The position numbers and the translations under genes were made by a program. Under the pieces are notes generated by a model. The model saw nothing but the letters and a program-made list of their open reading frames with translations. It had not been told where the DNA came from and did no database searches. Of a stretch of DNA of 64,000 nucleotides, positions 40,517 to 50,158 are shown piece by piece (position 1 is the first letter of the stretch; each line of letters starts with the position of its first letter). The DNA comes from Solimonas sp047605265 (GTDB lineage: Bacteria > Pseudomonadota > Gammaproteobacteria > Nevskiales > Nevskiaceae): positions 34,235-98,234 of the forward strand of contig JASGFY010000004.1 in assembly GCA_047605265.1 (NCBI GenBank), given 5' to 3'.

Positions 40517-41257
40517 ATGAACACGCAGCCTGCCGACTTCAGCCCCGCGTACCGGAGAATTCTCCTCAAGCTGTCCGGCGAAGCGTTGATGGGCGACCAG
40601 CCGTTCGGCATCTCGCCGGAGGTCACGGCGTTCCTGGCGCACGAGATCAAGGCGGTCGTCGACATCGGCGTGCAGGTCGCGCTGGTGGTCGGCGGCGGCA
40701 ACATCTACCGCGGCGAACGCCTGGCGCGCGCCGGCATGGACCGCGTGACCGGCGACCAGATGGGCATGCTGGCGACCGTCATCAACGCGCTGGCGCTGCA
40801 GGACGCGATCGAGCGCGTCGGCGGCATGCAGGCGCGCGTGCAGTCGGCGATCCGCATCAACGAGGTCTGCGAGGACTTCATCCGCCGCAAGGCCGTGCGT
40901 CATCTCGAGAAGGGTCGCGTCGTCGTGTTCGCCGCCGGCACCGGCAACCCGTTCTTCACCACCGACTCGGCTGCCGCGCTGCGCGCCGTCGAGATCGAAG
41001 CCGACCTGCTGCTGAAGGCGACGACCGTCGACGGCATCTACACGGCCGATCCGAAGAAGGATCCGACGGCCCGGCGCTACGACGAGCTGACGTACGACGA
41101 GGCGCTCGCGAAACGGCTCGGCGTGATGGACCAGACGGCGATGGTGCTGTGCCGCGACCACGGCATGAGGCTGCGCGTCTACGACATGGACCGGCCGGGC
41201 GCGCTGCTGAAGATCGTCACCGGCGACGCGACGATCGGCACGCGCGTGAATCGCTGA
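40517..41257 (+). CDS. pyrH: UMP kinase
   Basis: PyrH phosphorylates UMP to UDP. The 246-residue product has the amino-acid-kinase fold signatures RRILLKLSGEALMGDQPFG, VGGGNIYRG, DQMGMLATVINALALQD, FAAGTGNPFFTTDSAAALRA and LLLKATTVDGIYTADPKKDP. Three starts are in frame (GTG 40487, ATG 40490, ATG 40517); I chose 40517, which places about ten residues before the first strand as in E. coli. frr follows after 65 bases. Confidence 0.97.
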   Translation: MNTQPADFSPAYRRILLKLSGEALMGDQPFGISPEVTAFLAHEIKAVVDIGVQVALVVGGGNIYRGERLARAGMDRVTGDQMGMLATVINALALQDAIERVGGMQARVQSAIRINEVCEDFIRRKAVRHLEKGRVVVFAAGTGNPFFTTDSAAALRAVEIEADLLLKATTVDGIYTADPKKDPTARRYDELTYDEALAKRLGVMDQTAMVLCRDHGMRLRVYDMDRPGALLKIVTGDATIGTRVNR

Positions 41258-41322
41258 TCGCGAAATCGCCGCCGCCACGCATCAAAGAATTGCCAGACAT
41301 CGCCGCGCCCGGAGTTTTGCAG

Positions 41323-41880
41323 ATGCTGAATGACATTAAGAGCGACGCCACCAAGCGCATGAGCAAGTGCGTCGACGTGCTGAAGGCCGAACTGGTCAAG
41401 CTGCGCACCGGCCGTGCCAATGCGGCGCTGCTGGACCACATCCGCGTCGAGTATTACGGCTCCGAAGTGCCGCTGTCGCAGGCGGCGCAGATCACCGTCG
41501 AGGACGCGCGCACGATCGTCATTCAGGCCTGGGACAAGGGGCTCGTCGGCCTGATCGAGAAGGCGATCATGACCTCGGACCTAGGCCTGACACCGAACAC
41601 CGCCGGCCAGACCATCCGCATCATCATCCCGCCGCTCACCGAGCAGCGCCGCAAGGATCTGGTCAAGATCGTCAAGAGCGAGGCCGAGAACGCCAAGGTC
41701 GCGGTGCGCGCCGTGCGCCGCGACGCCAACCAGGCGGTCAAGGACCTCGTCAAGAACAAGCAGATCTCGACCGACGACGAGAAGCGTGCCGAAACCGACA
41801 TCCAGAAGCTGACCGACCAGTACGTCGCCAAGGTCGATGAAGCGGCAGCGGCGAAGGAAAAAGAACTGCTGTCGATGTGA
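41323..41880 (+). CDS. frr: Ribosome recycling factor
   Basis: RRF splits post-termination ribosomes with EF-G. The 185-residue length equals that of E. coli RRF, and the sequence fits: MLNDIKSDATKRMSKCVDVL, then LRTGRANAALLDHIRVEYYG, IIPPLTEQRRKDLVKIVKSE and a C-terminal helix with DEKRAETDIQKLTDQYV. GGAG eight bases before the ATG supports the start; the frame extends upstream without meaning. Confidence 0.98.
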   Translation: MLNDIKSDATKRMSKCVDVLKAELVKLRTGRANAALLDHIRVEYYGSEVPLSQAAQITVEDARTIVIQAWDKGLVGLIEKAIMTSDLGLTPNTAGQTIRIIIPPLTEQRRKDLVKIVKSEAENAKVAVRAVRRDANQAVKDLVKNKQISTDDEKRAETDIQKLTDQYVAKVDEAAAAKEKELLSM

Positions 41881-41902
41881 GCCAGCGGCCTCGCCCCGCG
41901 CC

Positions 41903-42634
41903 ATGACGCGCGCTCTTCCCCGAGATTCAGCCTCCGGCGCCGCGAACGTGCCGCGCCACGTCGCGATCATCATGGACGGCAACGGCCGCTGGGCGCAGGC
42001 CCGCGGCCAGCTGCGGCCGTTCGGCCACCAGGCCGGCGTCAAGGCCGTGCGCCGCATCGTCGGCGCGGCGCGCGCTCTCGGCATCGAGGTGCTGACGCTG
42101 TTCGCGTTCTCGCAGGAGAACTGGAAGCGGCCGCCGCTCGAAGTGCGGCTGCTGATGGAACTGCTGCTGTCGGCGCTCGAGCGCGAGCTGCCGGACCTGC
42201 ACAAGAACGGCATCCGCCTGCGCGTGATCGGCGAGCATTCGGGTTTTCCCGACAAGCTGCGCACGCGCATCGTCGAGGCCGAGGCGCATACCGCCGGCAA
42301 CACGGCGATGACGCTGGTCGTCGCGGTCGGCTACGGCGGACAGTGGGACATCGTCCAGGCCGCGCGCAAGGTGGCGGCGCGCGGCGACGCGCTCAGCGGT
42401 GCGGCGATCGAGGCCGAGCTGGCGACCGCAGAGTGGCCGGCGCCGGAACTGCTGATCCGCACCGGCGGCGAATCGCGCATCAGCAATTTCATGCTGTGGC
42501 AGCTGGCGTACACCGAGCTGTATTTCACCGATCTGCTGTGGCCGGACGCCGACGCGCCCCTGCTGCGCGACGCCCTGCAGTGGTACTCGGGGCGCGAGCG
42601 CCGCTTCGGCGGCGTGCCGGCGGCCAAGGCGTGA
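41903..42634 (+). CDS. uppS: Isoprenyl transferase (undecaprenyl diphosphate synthase)
   Basis: UppS condenses isopentenyl diphosphate with farnesyl diphosphate to make the C55 carrier for cell-wall and O-antigen synthesis. The 243-residue protein has the cis-prenyltransferase motifs HVAIIMDGNGRWAQARG (catalytic Asp in MDGNGRW), LFAFSQENWKRP, GYGGQWDIV, and ELLIRTGGESRISNFMLWQL ending with YFTDLLWPD. It begins 22 bases after frr. Confidence 0.97.
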   Translation: MTRALPRDSASGAANVPRHVAIIMDGNGRWAQARGQLRPFGHQAGVKAVRRIVGAARALGIEVLTLFAFSQENWKRPPLEVRLLMELLLSALERELPDLHKNGIRLRVIGEHSGFPDKLRTRIVEAEAHTAGNTAMTLVVAVGYGGQWDIVQAARKVAARGDALSGAAIEAELATAEWPAPELLIRTGGESRISNFMLWQLAYTELYFTDLLWPDADAPLLRDALQWYSGRERRFGGVPAAKA

Positions 42635-42677
42635 CGGCCGTGCAATCGCCGGGCCGGGGATCGCGGGGAAAGCCGAC

Positions 42678-43505
42678 ATGCTGATGCAACGCGTCCTCAC
42701 GGCGCTGGTCCTGCTGCCGATCCTGCTCGCGCTGGTCTGGTTCGCGCCGACCCCGTGGCTTTATCTGGCGCTCAGCGGCGTCGGCCTCGTCATGGCCTGG
42801 GAATGGACGGCATTCATGGGGCTGACGAGCCCGGCGCAGCGCTGGCCCTACGTGGCCGCGGCCGCGGCCGTGCTGGCGGCCACGTGGTACAGCCCGGTCA
42901 ACGGGCCGGCGCTGGGCACGGCGCTGCTGCCGGTGGCCGTCGTCTGGCTGTTGATGCCGCTGCGCTTGCGGGCGTATTCGCGGGCGCCGGCGCAAAGCCG
43001 CGTCGCGGCGCCGGTGATGGCGCTGGCCGGCCTGGTGATGATCGCCAGCAGCCTGATCTCGGTCGCGGCGCTGCACGCGCTGCCGGGCGGCGCACTGAAA
43101 CTGCTGTTCGTGCTGTTCCTGGTGTTCGCCGTCGATACCGGCGCGTATTTCGCCGGCCGGCGCTTCGGCCGGCGCAAGCTGGCGCCGGCGATCTCGCCGG
43201 GCAAGACCATCGAAGGCGCGCTCGGCGGTCTCGCGCTGTGCGCGGTCTGGGCGCTCGTCGCCGGCAGCCGGGTGTTCGGCCTGCACGACGCCGGCTCGAT
43301 CGCCGCGCTGGTCGGCGTTTCGCTGGTCGTCGCGGTCGTGTCGATCATCGGCGACCTGACCGAATCGATGCTCAAGCGCAGCGTCGGCCTCAAGGACAGC
43401 GGTCACATCCTGCCGGGCCACGGCGGCATCCTCGACCGTGTCGACAGCGTCGTCGCGGCGGTGCCGGTGATGGTGCTGGGGCTTCGCCTCGGCGGCCTCG
43501 CCTGA
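42678..43505 (+). CDS. cdsA: Phosphatidate cytidylyltransferase
   Basis: CdsA makes CDP-diacylglycerol for all phospholipids. The 275-residue integral membrane protein has about eight helices and the family signature near its C terminus: SIIGDLTESMLKRSVGLKDS, then HILPGHGGILDRVDS. The start may be 42678 or the ATG six bases later. dxr begins four bases after its stop. Confidence 0.96.
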   Translation: MLMQRVLTALVLLPILLALVWFAPTPWLYLALSGVGLVMAWEWTAFMGLTSPAQRWPYVAAAAAVLAATWYSPVNGPALGTALLPVAVVWLLMPLRLRAYSRAPAQSRVAAPVMALAGLVMIASSLISVAALHALPGGALKLLFVLFLVFAVDTGAYFAGRRFGRRKLAPAISPGKTIEGALGGLALCAVWALVAGSRVFGLHDAGSIAALVGVSLVVAVVSIIGDLTESMLKRSVGLKDSGHILPGHGGILDRVDSVVAAVPVMVLGLRLGGLA

Positions 43506-43509
43506 AGCG

Positions 43510-44703
43510 ATGGCCGGCGCGACGCAGCAATTGGTGGTGCTCGGCGCGACCGGGACGATCGGCCGCAACACGCTCGATCTGCTGCGCCGTCATCCGCGGC
43601 GCCTGCAGGCGCTGGCGCTGACGGCGCGCCGCGACGTCGCCGGCATGGCCGAGCTGTGCCGCGAATTCCGTCCGCGCTTCGCGGCGATGGCCGACGCCGG
43701 CGCCGCCGACGAGCTGCGCCGGCGCCTGCGCGAGGCCGGTGTGGCGACCGAGGTTTCGGCCGGCGACGCGGCGATCGCCGGCCTGGCCGCGCACGCCGAC
43801 GCCGATCAGGTGATGTCGGCGATCGTCGGCGCCGTCGGCCTGCTGCCGACGCTGGCCGCGGTGCGCGCCGGCAAGCGCGTGCTGATCGCCAACAAGGAGC
43901 CGCTGGTGATGGCCGGGCGCCTGCTGATGCAGGCTGCCGAGCGGAGCGGGGCCTTGATCATCCCGATCGACTCCGAGCACAACGCGATCTTCCAGTGCCT
44001 GCCGCCGGACAGCCGCTGCGGCCGCGCGCCGGCGCACGTGCGCCGGCTGATTCTCACCGCGTCCGGCGGGCCGTTCCGCGAAACGCCGCTCGAGGCGCTG
44101 GCGGCCGTCACGCCGGAGCAGGCGGTGCGCCATCCGAACTGGGTGATGGGCCGCAAGATCTCGGTCGATTCCGCGACGATGATGAACAAGGGCCTCGAAC
44201 TGATCGAAGCGTCCGTGCTTTACGAGCTGCCGGATGCGCAGCTCGACGTCGTCATCCACCCGGAGAGCGCCATCCACTCGCTGGTCGAATACGTCGACGG
44301 CTCGATGCTCGCGCAGCTCGGCCAGGCCGACATGCGCGTGCCGATCGCCCACGCGCTGGCCTGGCCGGAGCGCTGGGAATCCGGCATCGGCGGCCTCGAT
44401 CTGGCGACGCTGGGCCGTTTTCGCTTCGAGCCGGCCGATCCGCGGCGGTTCCCGTGCCTGGCGCTGGCGCGTGCCGCCTTGCGCGGCGGCGGCGATTTGC
44501 CGAATGTATTGAACGCAGCCAATGAAGTCGCTGTCCAAGCGTTTCTGGAAGGACGGCTTTCGTACCCGGGGATTGCTGAAGTGATCGAAACGACGCTGAA
44601 CGAGGCGGCAGGCAGGACGGCGCGGCCGGCCGCGGACCTCGGTGCCATCGTCGCGGTCGACGCGTGGGCGCGGGCCTGCGCCCGGGAGGCGGCGGGTGCT
44701 TGA
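43510..44703 (+). CDS. dxr: 1-deoxy-D-xylulose 5-phosphate reductoisomerase
   Basis: Dxr makes 2-C-methyl-erythritol 4-phosphate with NADPH, the first committed step of the MEP isoprenoid pathway. The 397-residue protein shows VVLGATGTIGRNTLDLLRRH (NADPH binding), ANKEPLVMAGRLLM, PIDSEHNAIFQCL (metal ligands), LTASGGPFRETPLE and WVMGRKISVDSATMMNKGLE. Its end overlaps the GTG start of rseP by eight bases. Confidence 0.97.
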   Translation: MAGATQQLVVLGATGTIGRNTLDLLRRHPRRLQALALTARRDVAGMAELCREFRPRFAAMADAGAADELRRRLREAGVATEVSAGDAAIAGLAAHADADQVMSAIVGAVGLLPTLAAVRAGKRVLIANKEPLVMAGRLLMQAAERSGALIIPIDSEHNAIFQCLPPDSRCGRAPAHVRRLILTASGGPFRETPLEALAAVTPEQAVRHPNWVMGRKISVDSATMMNKGLELIEASVLYELPDAQLDVVIHPESAIHSLVEYVDGSMLAQLGQADMRVPIAHALAWPERWESGIGGLDLATLGRFRFEPADPRRFPCLALARAALRGGGDLPNVLNAANEVAVQAFLEGRLSYPGIAEVIETTLNEAAGRTARPAADLGAIVAVDAWARACAREAAGA

Positions 44704-46063
44704 TTTCCTGTCGGCCGGCGCGTGGTCGATCGGCGGCTTCATCGTCACCATCGGCGTGCTGGTCGCCTTCCACGAGTTCGGCCACTACTGGGTGGCGCGG
44801 CGCTGCGGCGTCAAGGTGCTGCGCTTCTCGATCGGCTTCGGCCGGCCGATCTGGACGCATCGCGCGCGCGATGGCGTCGAATGGGTGATTTCGGCGGTCC
44901 CGCTCGGCGGCTACGTGAAGATGCTCGACGAGCGTGAGGGCATCGTCGCGCCGGCCGAGCGCCATCGGGCGTTCACGCAGGCGTCCGTCGGCAAGCGCAT
45001 GGCGATCGTCGCCGCCGGGCCGCTGTTCAATTTCGTGTTGGCGGTCGCGCTGTACTGGTGCGTGTTCGTGATCGGCGTGCAGGGCCTGAAGCCGGTGATC
45101 GCCGAGCCGCGCGAGGGCTCGGTCGCGGCGCAGGCGCATCTGGCGAGCGGCGAGCTCGTCACCATGGTCGGCGACGAACCGATCCCGACGTGGACCGAGC
45201 TGCGCACCGAGATCATCGAGCGCACCCTGGACAGAAGCGATCTGCCGCTGACAGTGAAGTCGGCCGACGGCCGCCTGCGTTCGGTCGTGCTGCCGCTGTC
45301 CGGCGTGCGCATCGATCCGGAGTATCTGTTCGACGATCTGGGCCTGGAGCCGTTCCAGCCGAAACTGCCGGCCGTGCTCGATCAGGTCATCGCCGGCAGC
45401 GCCGCCGAGGCCGCCGGCTTCAGACCCGGCGACGAACTGCTGAGCTTCGATGGCACGAACATTGATTCCTGGCAGCAGTGGGCCGGCTGGGTTCGCGCGC
45501 ATCCGGGCGAGGTGGCCAAGGTGCGCGTGCGCCGCGCCGGCGACGCGCTCGAGTTGACGGTGATCCTCGGTCGTGCCGAAGAAGGCGGCCAGCCGGTCGG
45601 CCGCTTCGGCGCGAGCGTGGCGAACCCCGGGAACTTGTGGCAGGATTTGCGCGCCGTCAGCCAGTCCGGCCCGCTCGAGGCGATCCCGCGCGCGGCGTCA
45701 GAGACCTGGCGGATGTCGACGTTGAGCCTGCGCATGTTGTGGCGCATGGCGACCGGCGAGGTGTCGGTCAAGAACGTCAGCGGTCCGATCCAGATCGCGC
45801 AGGTCGCGGGTTATTCGGCGCAAGTCGGATGGGTTGCGTTTCTCAGCTTCATGGCGATGGTCAGTGTCAGTCTCGGCGTGCTCAACCTGCTGCCGGTGCC
45901 GGTGCTGGATGGCGGTCATCTGCTGTATTACGGCGTGGAAGCACTGAAAGGTTCGCCGCTTTCCGAGCGGGCTCAGGAAGCGGGGCAGCGCATCGGTCTG
46001 ACGCTGCTGGCCTTGCTGATGGGACTCGCGTTTTACAACGATATCGTGCGCCTGCTGAACTGA
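44696..46063 (+). CDS. rseP: RIP metalloprotease RseP (GTG start)
   Basis: RseP cleaves the anti-sigma factor RseA within the inner membrane to release sigma E during envelope stress, and clears signal peptides. The 455-residue protein has the zinc motif HEFGH at residues 26-30, a PDZ pair in the middle (for example VLDQVIAGSAAEAAGFRPGD), and the second catalytic segment LLPVPVLDGGH with LDGGH at 404-408. GTG at 44696 is preceded by GGGAGG at six bases, so it is chosen; it lies in the end of dxr. Confidence 0.96.
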   Translation: MLDFLSAGAWSIGGFIVTIGVLVAFHEFGHYWVARRCGVKVLRFSIGFGRPIWTHRARDGVEWVISAVPLGGYVKMLDEREGIVAPAERHRAFTQASVGKRMAIVAAGPLFNFVLAVALYWCVFVIGVQGLKPVIAEPREGSVAAQAHLASGELVTMVGDEPIPTWTELRTEIIERTLDRSDLPLTVKSADGRLRSVVLPLSGVRIDPEYLFDDLGLEPFQPKLPAVLDQVIAGSAAEAAGFRPGDELLSFDGTNIDSWQQWAGWVRAHPGEVAKVRVRRAGDALELTVILGRAEEGGQPVGRFGASVANPGNLWQDLRAVSQSGPLEAIPRAASETWRMSTLSLRMLWRMATGEVSVKNVSGPIQIAQVAGYSAQVGWVAFLSFMAMVSVSLGVLNLLPVPVLDGGHLLYYGVEALKGSPLSERAQEAGQRIGLTLLALLMGLAFYNDIVRLLN

Positions 46064-46080
46064 TCTAAAGAAAAAAGCCG

Positions 46081-48390
46081 GTGAAAAGACTCAAGACTTC
46101 CAAGACGGCCATTGCCACGGCTCTGGCCGCGCTGGCGCTGACGGTACGTGCTCATGCTTTCGAGCCCTTCAAGATTTCCGAGATTCGCGCCGAGGGCCTG
46201 CAGCGCCTCGAGATCGGCACGGTGCTCACGTACCTGCCGCTGACCGCGGGCGACGAACTCAACGATTCGACATCGACGCAGGCGATCCGGGCGCTGTATG
46301 CGTCGGGCCTGTTCCAGGATGTGCAGCTCGAGCGCGACGGCAACGCGCTGGTCGTCAAGCTCGTCGAGCGCCCGGCGATCTCGACCTTCAAGATCGAAGG
46401 CAACGAGAAGATCGGCGGCGACGAGCTGAAGAAGTCGCTGAAGGATCTCGGCCTGGCCGATGGCGAACTGTTCCGCCGCGATCTGCTCGACCAGGTCGAG
46501 CAGGAACTGCGCCGCCAGTACTTCTCGAACGGCTACTACGACGTCGGCATCGACACCAAGGTCACCGAGGAGCCGAACAACCGCGTTTCGCTCGACATCA
46601 AGGTCACCGAAGGCTCGGTGACCAAGATCACCGACATCAACATCATCGGCAACCATGCGTTCAAGACGCAGGACCTGCTCGACCAGCTGAGCCTGAAGAC
46701 CACGAACTGGGTGCCGTTCCAGAAGAGCGACCGTTACTCGAAGCAGGCGCTGTCCGGCGATCTCGAGAAGCTGCAGTCTTACTATCAGGACCGCGGTTAC
46801 CTGAAGTTCTCGGTCGATTCCGTGCAGGTCGCGCTGACGCCGGACAAGAAGTCGATCTACGTGACGATCAACGTCACCGAGGGCGACATCTACAGGATCA
46901 AGGATCGCCACTATTCGGGCAACACCATCCTCAACGAGCGCTATCTCGAAGCGCTGACGTCGACGCAGGCCGGCCAGATTTTCTCGCGCAAGGAAGCGAC
47001 CGAGTCGTCCGACCGCATCGAGGCCGCGCTGTCGGACATCGGCTACGCCTTCGCCAAGGTCACGCCGCTGCCGGAAGTCGACGAGGAGAAGAAGGAAGTC
47101 TCGCTGAACTACATGGTCGATCCGGGCAAGCGCGCCTACGTGCGCCAGATCGTCTTCACCGGCAACAGCGGCACCAACGACGAGACGCTGCGCCGCGAGA
47201 TGCGCCAGCTCGAAGCGGCACCGTATTCCAAATCGGCGATCGAGCGTTCGCGCGTGCGCCTGACGCGCCTGTCGTTCATCGAGGAAGCCGAGGTCGATAC
47301 CAAGCCGGTGCCGGGCAGCGACGATCTCGTCGACGTCTCGTTCAAGGTCAAGGAGCGGCCGCCCGGCTCGCTGCAGTTCGGCGTCGGCTATTCGGGCTCG
47401 CAAGGCTTCCTGGTCACCGGCCAGGTCACGCATACGAACTTCCTCGGCACCGGCAACCGCCTCGACCTGCAGGCCGAGAACAACGCGATCTCGCGCGCGG
47501 TCAACCTGTCCTGGACCGATCCGTACTTCACCGAGGATGGCATCTCGCAGACGGTTGCGACGTATTACCGCAGGTCGGAATCGGTGATCCGCTACTCGAC
47601 CGGCTTCACCACCAACACGCTCGGCGCGAACCTGACGTATGGCATTCCGCTGTCGGAATTCATTGCCCTGCGCGCGGGCTTCGGCATCGAGGACGCGGCG
47701 GTCGAGACGTACGCGGCGAGCAGCTCGGACGAAATCCTCAATTTCGTCATCGACAACGGCACGCAGTTCTTCAGCTACCAGCTGCGCACCGGCATCAGCT
47801 ACGACTCGCGCAACCGCACGTTCTTCGCGACGCGCGGCGCGCTGCATGCGCTGACCGCCGACGTCGCCCTGCCGGGCGGCGACCTCGAGTACTACAACCT
47901 CAGCTACCGCGCGCAACAGTACATACCGCTGATTTGGAAATTCACCGCCGAAATCAACGGCTCGATCGGCTACGTCGACAGCTACGGCGGCAGCGACGTG
48001 CCGCCGTGGGAAAATTACTTCGCCGGCGGTCCGCGTACGGTACGCGGCTACAAGGATGGCTCGCTCGGTCCGCACGACCATCCGACGAGCCTGTTCGGCA
48101 ACCCGTACGGCGGCAAGCTGCGCACGACGGCGCAGACCAACCTCATCATCCCGCTGCCGATCGAGAGCGACGGCAAGTCGACGCGCCTGGAGGCGTTCTG
48201 GGACGTCGGCAACGTGTTCGCCGAACCGAACGACTTCGAGTTCTCCGAGCTGCGGCAGTCCGCCGGCATCGCGTTTTCGTGGTTCACGCCGTTCCTCGGC
48301 CTGCTCGACCTCAGCTACGCGTTCCCGCTCAACCCGAAGTCGGGCGACGATCAGGACCGCTTCCAGATCACCTTCGGCTCAGGCTTCTAA
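46081..48390 (+). CDS. bamA: Outer membrane protein assembly factor BamA
   Basis: BamA is the central insertase of the BAM complex in the outer membrane. The 769-residue protein begins with GTG and a signal peptide (ALAALALTVRAHA), followed by five POTRA repeats (residues ~27-430, starting FKISEIRAEGLQRLEIGTVL), then a 16-strand barrel with the conserved loop-6 VRGY at about residue 654, ending FQITFGSGF. rseP precedes it by 17 bases and skp follows, the usual context, which joins envelope stress response to outer-membrane assembly. Confidence 0.97.
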   Translation: MKRLKTSKTAIATALAALALTVRAHAFEPFKISEIRAEGLQRLEIGTVLTYLPLTAGDELNDSTSTQAIRALYASGLFQDVQLERDGNALVVKLVERPAISTFKIEGNEKIGGDELKKSLKDLGLADGELFRRDLLDQVEQELRRQYFSNGYYDVGIDTKVTEEPNNRVSLDIKVTEGSVTKITDINIIGNHAFKTQDLLDQLSLKTTNWVPFQKSDRYSKQALSGDLEKLQSYYQDRGYLKFSVDSVQVALTPDKKSIYVTINVTEGDIYRIKDRHYSGNTILNERYLEALTSTQAGQIFSRKEATESSDRIEAALSDIGYAFAKVTPLPEVDEEKKEVSLNYMVDPGKRAYVRQIVFTGNSGTNDETLRREMRQLEAAPYSKSAIERSRVRLTRLSFIEEAEVDTKPVPGSDDLVDVSFKVKERPPGSLQFGVGYSGSQGFLVTGQVTHTNFLGTGNRLDLQAENNAISRAVNLSWTDPYFTEDGISQTVATYYRRSESVIRYSTGFTTNTLGANLTYGIPLSEFIALRAGFGIEDAAVETYAASSSDEILNFVIDNGTQFFSYQLRTGISYDSRNRTFFATRGALHALTADVALPGGDLEYYNLSYRAQQYIPLIWKFTAEINGSIGYVDSYGGSDVPPWENYFAGGPRTVRGYKDGSLGPHDHPTSLFGNPYGGKLRTTAQTNLIIPLPIESDGKSTRLEAFWDVGNVFAEPNDFEFSELRQSAGIAFSWFTPFLGLLDLSYAFPLNPKSGDDQDRFQITFGSGF

Positions 48391-48429
48391 CTGCTTCTGC
48401 TGTCACGACTACATTTCCGAGAGAGAGAC

Positions 48430-48957
48430 ATGATGCGCAAGTTCCCCGCGGTTGCCGGCGCCGTTGCCGGCATCATCCTCGCCGTTGCTGCGACGCCGGC
48501 GCTCGCCGAGATCAAAATCGGCGCCGTGCGCTCGGCCGACCTGGCCGACAAGGCGCCGCAGTTCAAGGCCATGCAGGACCAGCTCAAGGCACAGTTCGAT
48601 CGCCGCAACAACGATCTGCAGGCCGAGGGCAAGAAGCTTCAGGACGACATCGCCGCCTACCAGAAGGAAGCCGATCTGATGGCAGCCGCCGACCGCGCGA
48701 AGAAGGAGAAGGACCTGACGACGCGCCGCATCGACTTCGAATCCAAGGGTCGTCAGCTGCAGGAAGACTTCGGCAAGGCGCGCCAGGATCAGTTCGCCAA
48801 GACCATGGGCGCGATCAAGACCGTGATCGACGCCGTCGCCAAGGAAAAGAACCTCGATTTGATCGTCGAGAACCCGGTGTTCGCCAAGCCCGAGATCGAC
48901 ATCACCGACGACGTGCTGAAGCGCCTGCAGTCGGCGCCGGTGGCGGGCGGCAAATAA
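48430..48957 (+). CDS. skp: Periplasmic chaperone Skp/OmpH
   Basis: Skp trimers hold unfolded outer-membrane proteins on the way to BamA. The 175-residue protein has a signal peptide (AGIILAVAATPALA) and a long charged helical body (AMQDQLKAQFDRRNNDLQAE and further) for the tentacle arms, flanked by the short beta-strands EIKIGAVRSADL and LDLIVENPVFAKPEIDITDD. It is directly downstream of bamA and upstream of lpxD. Confidence 0.94.
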   Translation: MMRKFPAVAGAVAGIILAVAATPALAEIKIGAVRSADLADKAPQFKAMQDQLKAQFDRRNNDLQAEGKKLQDDIAAYQKEADLMAAADRAKKEKDLTTRRIDFESKGRQLQEDFGKARQDQFAKTMGAIKTVIDAVAKEKNLDLIVENPVFAKPEIDITDDVLKRLQSAPVAGGK

Positions 48958-49010
48958 GCCGCGGTATCGGGCCGGCGGTGCCGCGACGGCGCCGGCGGCG
49001 GGGTGCGAGG

Positions 49011-49033
49011 AACGGCCTGCGCTGCAGGCCGTT
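49011..49033 (+). terminator. Hairpin between skp and lpxD
   Basis: A perfect 10-bp stem (AACGGCCTGC paired with GCAGGCCGTT) with a 3-base GCT loop lies 53 bases after skp. The following CCCGTTTGCG has only a short T run, so it may be a partial terminator or a 3' stabiliser that tunes lpxD expression relative to bamA-skp. Confidence 0.5.
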
Positions 49034-49093
49034 CCCGTTTGCGCGCCGCCGCGGCGTGCGTAAGCTTTGGCGATTCCGACCCTTTACTGTTCC

Positions 49094-50158
49094 ATGGCCT
49101 CTTTCACGCTCGAATATCTGGCGCAGCGCTTCGGCTTGCAGGCCAGCGGCGATCCGGCAACGACGGTATCCGGCGTCTGCGGCCTGACGCCGGGCAAGGC
49201 GGACGGTCTCGGCTTTCTGGCCAACCCGAAGCTGCGCGGCGAGCTGGCGACGACGGCGGCGGCCATCGTCATCGTCCATCCGCGCGACGCGGCGGCGCTG
49301 AAGACGGCCGGCCTGATCGCGTCGGATCCGTATCTGGCGTACGCGCGCATCGCCGCGCTGTTCGATCCCGACCGCGCGTTCGAGGCCGGTTTCCATGCGA
49401 CGGCCGTGATCGCCGCGAGCGCCGCGCTCGGTTCCGGCTGCCACGTCGGTGCCGGAGCAGTGATCGAAGACGGCGCGCAGCTCGGCGACGACGTCTACGT
49501 CGGCCCCGGCTGCATCGTCGCGCGCGATGCCGTGATCGGTGCGCGCACGCGGCTGGTCGCGCGCGTCTGGATCGGGCCGCGCGTGCGCGTCGGCGTGCGT
49601 TGCCAGGTGCAGGCCGGCGCCGTGCTCGGCTCGCGCGGCTTCGGCAACGCACGCGGGCCGAACGGCTGGGAGGAAGTGCCGCAGCTCGGCTCGCTCGTCG
49701 TCGGCGACGATGTCGAGATCGGCGCCAACACCTGCATCGACCGCGGCGCGATCGACGACACCGTGATCGACAACGGCGTGCGCCTCGACAACCTGATCCA
49801 GATCGCCCACAACTGCCGCATCGGCGCGCACACGGCGATTGCCGCGCACACCGGCATCGCCGGCAGTACCCGCATCGGCAGCCGCTGTATGATTGGCGGC
49901 GCCGTGGGCATCAGCGGCCACATCGAGATCGTCGACGATGTCATCGTGCTGGGGCGGGCGATGGTCACGAACTCGATCCGCAAGCGCGGCATCTACGGCT
50001 CCGGCCTGCCGCTCGATGAGGCCCGCGAGTGGCGCAAAACCGTGGCGCGTGTGCGGCGCCTCGGTCGTTTCGAGCAGCGCCTGCGAGGGCTCGAACGACA
50101 CCTCCGTCTCCCCCAAGGGTCACAGGACGATGACGACAATAACGACGAAAACCTTTGA
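49094..50158 (+). CDS. lpxD: UDP-3-O-(3-hydroxymyristoyl)glucosamine N-acyltransferase
   Basis: LpxD adds the second 3-hydroxyacyl chain to UDP-acyl-glucosamine in lipid A synthesis. The 354-residue product has the N-terminal uridine-binding domain (SFTLEYLAQRFGLQASGDPA and PGKADGLGFLANPKL), then the left-handed beta-helix of hexapeptide repeats (IGANTCIDRGAIDDTVIDNG and IQIAHNCRIGAHTAI with the catalytic His). The last 29 bases overlap fabZ, which is an unusually long overlap. Confidence 0.96.
   Translation: MASFTLEYLAQRFGLQASGDPATTVSGVCGLTPGKADGLGFLANPKLRGELATTAAAIVIVHPRDAAALKTAGLIASDPYLAYARIAALFDPDRAFEAGFHATAVIAASAALGSGCHVGAGAVIEDGAQLGDDVYVGPGCIVARDAVIGARTRLVARVWIGPRVRVGVRCQVQAGAVLGSRGFGNARGPNGWEEVPQLGSLVVGDDVEIGANTCIDRGAIDDTVIDNGVRLDNLIQIAHNCRIGAHTAIAAHTGIAGSTRIGSRCMIGGAVGISGHIEIVDDVIVLGRAMVTNSIRKRGIYGSGLPLDEAREWRKTVARVRRLGRFEQRLRGLERHLRLPQGSQDDDDNNDENL

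Noticed and set aside
46033..48081. Long open frame (over 680 codons) on the strand opposite bamA
   Set aside because: It is a mirror of bamA codon bias in GC-rich DNA: the translation is dominated by Arg, Ala, Val, Asp and Leu, has no domain, and bamA itself is unmistakable.
49011..49033. Skp-lpxD hairpin as a full terminator splitting the operon
   Set aside because: The stem is perfect but followed by CCCGTTTGCG rather than a U tract, so it is reported only as a possible partial terminator.
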